A stretch of DNA of 18,034 bases from Sulfurospirillum sp. (GTDB lineage Bacteria > Campylobacterota > Campylobacteria > Campylobacterales > QNZT01). Shown piece after piece: positions 14,743 through 18,034 of the stretch. The stretch is from positions 1-18,034 of the forward strand of contig QNZT01000169.1 of NCBI GenBank assembly GCA_003978455.1. Direction: 5' to 3'. A model generated the notes under the pieces. The model searched no databases and was not told the origin of the DNA. It worked only from the letters and a program-made list of their open reading frames with translations. A program made the translations under genes and the position numbers. How positions within the stretch are numbered: the stretch's first letter is position 1; every line of letters begins with the position of its first letter.

Positions 14743-14768
14743 ATTACAAATCATTTAGGAGGTTTTTA

Positions 14769-16232
14769 ATGCAATCACATAATGCATTAGAGTACGACTA
14801 TACAGTCGCTAAGATGTTCGCCATCGCAGCAATTGTATTGGGTATGGTAGGTATGTCAATCGGTGTTTTGATAGCATTTCAGCTAGCATTCCCCGATCTG
14901 AATTACCTGTTGGGTGAATACGGAACATTCAGCCGTCTGAGACCATTGCACACAGATTCTGTGGCATTTGGCTTTACACTGAGCGGTATCTGGGCTGCAT
15001 GGTACTATTCCGGACAGAGGATGCTTAAAGTTTCGATGGCGGAGTCGCCGTTTCTGATGTTTATCGGTAAACTGCACTTCTGGCTTTACATCGCCGGTGT
15101 TGCCGCTGTTGTTGTTTCTCTGCTGATGGGTATTACTACATCCAAAGAGTACGCAGAGTTCGAGTGGCCGATCGATATCGCCATCGTGCTTGTCTGGGTT
15201 ATATTCGGTATCAGCCTGTTCGGTCTGATCGGTATCAGAAGAGAGAAATATCTCTATATCTCTATGTGGTACTATATCGCTTTCTATGTCGCGGTTGCGA
15301 TGCTCTATCTGTTCAACAACATGGAAGTACCGACCTATTTTGTAAGCGGTGTAGGTGCATGGTATCACTCTGTTTCGATGTATGCCGGAACAAATGACGC
15401 GATGGTTCAGTGGTGGTATGGTCACAATGCGGTTGCATTTGTCTTTACAACACCTATTATTGCCATGATTTACTACTTTCTGCCAAAAGAGTCCGGTCAG
15501 CCGGTTTACTCATACAAGCTCTCTCTTCTGGCTTTCTGGGGACTGATGTTTGTCTATCTCTGGGCGGGAGGTCACCATCTGCTCTACTCTACTGTTCCGG
15601 ACTGGATTCAAACTTTAGGTTCGACTTTTTCTGTTATCCTGATTCTTCCTTCATGGGGTTCTGCAATCAATATGCTGCTTACTATGAAAGGTGAGTGGGG
15701 TCAGCTTCAGACAAATCCGTTGATCAAGTTTATGATCCTCGCTTCAACATTCTATATGTTCTCAACACTTGAAGGTCCTATTCAGGCAATCAAATCTGTC
15801 AATGCACTGGCGCACTTTACAGACTGGATTCCGGGACACGTACATGACGGTACACTCGGCTGGGTCGGATTTATGATTATCGCGGCGATCTTCCATATGA
15901 CACCGAGAATCGCGAAAAGAGAGCTCTGGAGCAAAAAACTGATGGATGCACAGTTCTGGATTCAGACTACCGGTATCGTCCTCTACTTCTCAAGTATGTG
16001 GATCGCGGGTATTACCCAGGGTATGATGTGGAGAGCTACTGACGAATACGGTAACCTCGCATACTCATTTATCGATACGGTAACAGTACTGCACCCTTAC
16101 TACACTATTAGAGCGGTAGGTGGATTGCTTTATCTGACAGGTGTGTTTATGTGGGCATTCAATATTTACAAAACATACAGTGCGGGTCGTGTTCTTGAGA
16201 GAGAACCTCAAAACGCCACACCTATGGCATAA
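14769..16232 (+). CDS. ccoN: cbb3-type cytochrome c oxidase, catalytic subunit I
   Basis: The catalytic subunit of the high-affinity, proton-pumping cbb3 oxidase, carrying heme b, heme b3 and CuB. The 487-residue inner-membrane protein has about twelve helices. Heme b ligands are His61 (RPLHTDS) and His359, heme b3 ligand His357 (GHVHDG); CuB ligands are His219 (YGHNAVAF) and His269/His270 (GGHH). The cbb3-specific cross-linked tyrosine is Tyr263 (FVYLWAGG). The spacing between these residues fits the Pseudomonas stutzeri numbering with a constant shift of about 10-12. AGGAGG at 14757-14762 is an excellent ribosome site. First gene of ccoNOQP. Confidence 0.98.
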   Translation: MQSHNALEYDYTVAKMFAIAAIVLGMVGMSIGVLIAFQLAFPDLNYLLGEYGTFSRLRPLHTDSVAFGFTLSGIWAAWYYSGQRMLKVSMAESPFLMFIGKLHFWLYIAGVAAVVVSLLMGITTSKEYAEFEWPIDIAIVLVWVIFGISLFGLIGIRREKYLYISMWYYIAFYVAVAMLYLFNNMEVPTYFVSGVGAWYHSVSMYAGTNDAMVQWWYGHNAVAFVFTTPIIAMIYYFLPKESGQPVYSYKLSLLAFWGLMFVYLWAGGHHLLYSTVPDWIQTLGSTFSVILILPSWGSAINMLLTMKGEWGQLQTNPLIKFMILASTFYMFSTLEGPIQAIKSVNALAHFTDWIPGHVHDGTLGWVGFMIIAAIFHMTPRIAKRELWSKKLMDAQFWIQTTGIVLYFSSMWIAGITQGMMWRATDEYGNLAYSFIDTVTVLHPYYTIRAVGGLLYLTGVFMWAFNIYKTYSAGRVLEREPQNATPMA

Positions 16233-16246
16233 GGAGGAGCAAAAAA

Positions 16247-16912
16247 ATGTTTCATTGGTTAGAAAAAAACCCATTTCTGTTTACAGTAATGGTATTTGTT
16301 ACGGTTGCATTTGCCGGTGTGATAGAGGTTCTTCCAAACTTCGCTGAAATGTCACGCCCTACAGTTGGCACAAAGCCTTATACAATCTTACAACTGGCAG
16401 GTCGTCATGTCTATATCAAAGACAGTTGTAACGCATGTCACTCTCAGCTGATTCGTCCGTTCAAATCTGAAACAGACAGATACGGTAAATACAGCCTTAG
16501 CGGTGAGTATGCCTATGACAGACCATTTCTCTGGGGTTCCAAAAGAACTGGACCGGATCTGCACCGCGTAGGTAACTACAGAACTACCGACTGGCATGAA
16601 AACCATATGTGGCAACCTACTTCTGTCGTACCGGGCTCCATCATGCCTGCATATAAACATATGTTCAAAAACCTGGCAGATATCGAGACCGCTTATGCAG
16701 AAGCAGTAACCGTCAAGAAAGTATTTAACGTACCTTACGACGCAGAGGGTATGCCGAAACTAGGCACACTATCTGACGCAAAAGCGGAAGCGCTCGCAGA
16801 GGCTAAAAAGATCGCTGCTCAGATGAAAAACCAGTCAGTCAAAGATGCTGTTGCAAATGGTAAAATTCCACAAATTGTAGCACTTATAGCATATTTGAAC
16901 AGTTTAAAATAG
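16247..16912 (+). CDS. ccoO: cbb3-type cytochrome c oxidase, mono-heme subunit II
   Basis: A membrane-anchored c-type cytochrome that passes electrons toward CcoN. The 221 residues begin with one helix (~9-28), then the heme site CNACH (Cys61, Cys64, His65) and the family hallmark GPDLHRVGNY with VVPGSIMPAY, where Met133 is the likely sixth heme ligand. The C-terminal Ala/Lys-rich helix region (about 180-200) is also usual. AAGGAGG precedes ATG 16247 by seven bases; the gap to ccoN is 14 bases. Confidence 0.97.
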   Translation: MFHWLEKNPFLFTVMVFVTVAFAGVIEVLPNFAEMSRPTVGTKPYTILQLAGRHVYIKDSCNACHSQLIRPFKSETDRYGKYSLSGEYAYDRPFLWGSKRTGPDLHRVGNYRTTDWHENHMWQPTSVVPGSIMPAYKHMFKNLADIETAYAEAVTVKKVFNVPYDAEGMPKLGTLSDAKAEALAEAKKIAAQMKNQSVKDAVANGKIPQIVALIAYLNSLK

Positions 16913-16923
16913 AGAGGTAAACG

Positions 16924-17154
16924 ATGCAACTTGAGACAGCTTATACCATTCAGGCGTATGGATATGTCATAGCGACCGGTATCTGTACACTTTTGCTATA
17001 CGGATATATTTATCATCTATACAGCAGTGAGAAAAAAGGAACCAGAGACTATGAGAAATATGCCAATATCGCCCTGGACGATGAGCTGGACTCAAAGCCG
17101 ATCGAAACCACCTCTCCATGGGAAAAGAAAAAAAATAAAGGAGAATCAGCATGA
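16924..17154 (+). CDS. ccoQ: cbb3-type cytochrome c oxidase, small subunit CcoQ
   Basis: A 76-residue single-helix protein (helix about residues 12-32, rich in Tyr and Leu) with a charged tail ending in Lys-rich sequence. Position between ccoO and ccoP and the size identify it as CcoQ, thought to help assembly or stability of the oxidase; sequence alone would be weak evidence. The residue pattern YEKYANIALDDELDSKPIE resembles Campylobacterota CcoQ tails. AGAGGTAA precedes the ATG, and the stop overlaps ccoP by ATGA. Confidence 0.88.
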   Translation: MQLETAYTIQAYGYVIATGICTLLLYGYIYHLYSSEKKGTRDYEKYANIALDDELDSKPIETTSPWEKKKNKGESA

Positions 17155-17969
17155 AGATAAATTTATCAAGTGATGTTGTCAATCAGTTATCACTGGTTGG
17201 TGCAGCAGCGATTGTTATCCTCACTGTATATGTTGCCGGTAAATACATCAAACAGATGAAGACGGACACCAGTACAGGTGAGCTTAGTGATGAAAACTGG
17301 GATGGCATAGGCGAGTATAAAAATCCTGTTCCGACAGGTTGGATCGTAAGCTTTTTAGGTACTATGATCTGGGGACTGTGGTACTGGTTTCTAGGCTATC
17401 CGCTAAACGCTTTTTCACAAATAGGTCAATACAATGAAGAAGTGAAAACATATAATGCAGAGTTTGCAAAAAAATGGCAAAACCCTGACAAAGAGACTTT
17501 GATGGCTATGGGCGAAGGCGTATTTCTCGTTCAATGTGCTCCATGTCACGGGCTAGACGGCGGCGGCATCGACGGTAAAGCACAGGGCTTTGACAAGCGT
17601 ATGAAAGAGAATCAAGTGCTTTACGTGATCGAGCATGGTCAGCATCAGCTCGGATATCCGATGGGTGAGATGCCTGCGGGTATGGCAAGCGGAGATGACG
17701 CCAAAACGATCGCAAAATGGATTGCCGGCGGTATGAAGGGTGAAAAACCTGCGGCATTTGCTGCTTGTGCAAGCTGTCACGGCGAAGACGGGAAAGGTCT
17801 GGGCGGACAAGCTCCTAACCTTGCTGAATATGACGCGACGCTTGTCAAACATGTACTGACACATGGTAAAAAAGGTTCTATCGGTACTATGCCTGCATTT
17901 AACGACGGCAGACTCACAGATATTCAAATGGAAGCGGTAGCAAACTATATCGCATCCCTGAAAGAGTAA
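17151..17969 (+). CDS. ccoP: cbb3-type cytochrome c oxidase, di-heme subunit III
   Basis: A di-heme cytochrome c that accepts electrons from periplasmic donors. The 272 residues include two N-terminal helices (~11-34 and ~62-84, the arrangement of cbb3 CcoP with the NPVPTGW segment between), then two heme sites: CAPCH (Cys129, Cys132, His133) with likely ligand Met174 in GEMPAGM, and CASCH (Cys206, Cys209, His210) with Met247 in IGTMPAF. The start overlaps the ccoQ stop by four bases; AAAGGAG lies just upstream. Confidence 0.97.
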   Translation: MKINLSSDVVNQLSLVGAAAIVILTVYVAGKYIKQMKTDTSTGELSDENWDGIGEYKNPVPTGWIVSFLGTMIWGLWYWFLGYPLNAFSQIGQYNEEVKTYNAEFAKKWQNPDKETLMAMGEGVFLVQCAPCHGLDGGGIDGKAQGFDKRMKENQVLYVIEHGQHQLGYPMGEMPAGMASGDDAKTIAKWIAGGMKGEKPAAFAACASCHGEDGKGLGGQAPNLAEYDATLVKHVLTHGKKGSIGTMPAFNDGRLTDIQMEAVANYIASLKE

Positions 17970-17978
17970 GGAGCTAAG

Positions 17979-18034
17979 ATGGCTGAAAATACAACAAGAC
18001 GAATGTGTTTTAATATTAACGGACTTTTAGGTGG
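17979..18034 (+). CDS. start of a small gene after ccoP, probably DUF4006 family
   Basis: ATG 17979 follows AAGGAG (17968-17973), which overlaps the ccoP stop, and the frame stays open to the window end: MAENTTRRMCFNINGLLGG. In Campylobacter and relatives a ~60-70-residue single-helix DUF4006 protein follows ccoP, starting with a similar Asn-rich stretch and a Gly-Leu-x-Gly turn. Only 18 complete residues are visible, so the family call rests mainly on position. Confidence 0.6.
   Translation, partial: MAENTTRRMCFNINGLLG

Overview
The window looks like chromosome of a chemolithoautotrophic Campylobacterota (Epsilonproteobacteria), of the Sulfurovum/Sulfurimonas kind. The evidence is a ccoNOQP operon followed by the start of what looks like a DUF4006 gene, a four-subunit porCDAB operon in the gene order known from Helicobacter, TATAAT promoters with T-rich upstream sequence and weak -35 boxes, and the mix of housekeeping genes. 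The genus is an inference; no rRNA or tRNA gene is present to test it.

Layout. Bases 1-5662 run on the plus strand: the 3' end of a DUF2459-type protein; metG; a gene overlapping metG by ATGA that I read as a degenerate, P-loop-less MurF-like protein; a CaCA/CAX-type cation antiporter with a His-rich loop; and a Tat-exported TRAP-type (DctP) binding lipoprotein without a visible permease. Bases 5667-8363 run on the minus strand: pheA (monofunctional, alphaproteobacterial-looking prephenate dehydratase), then luxS, then bioA overlapping luxS. A structured, gene-free stretch (about 8403-8520) follows. Bases 8533-13923, also minus, hold an orphan family-5 substrate-binding protein, a Gph-like HAD phosphatase overlapping it by ATGA, and porC-porD-porA-porB. 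From 13984 the plus strand carries a YfaZ-like outer-membrane protein, an AT-rich regulatory region with a promoter and inverted-repeat operator candidate, and ccoN-ccoO-ccoQ-ccoP, with the next gene cut by the window end.

How the genes fit together. PorCDAB links acetyl-CoA and pyruvate through ferredoxin or flavodoxin and would be the anabolic CO2-fixing step next to a reductive TCA cycle. The cbb3 oxidase is the high-affinity terminal oxidase expected for microaerobic respiration. luxS and bioA both touch SAM chemistry (recycling of S-ribosylhomocysteine; SAM as amino donor in biotin synthesis).

Most content is conserved core metabolism. The least ordinary signals are: two genes (pheA and the family-5 binding protein) whose -10 boxes sit six bases before the ATG, predicting leaderless mRNAs; the multi-hairpin element after porB; the inverted/direct-repeat operator candidate before ccoN; the antiporter plus orphan TRAP binding protein pair; and the MurF-like gene lacking its nucleotide-binding loop. 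I saw no CRISPR array, insertion sequence, prophage, tRNA or rRNA. No gene-free stretch exceeds 300 bases.
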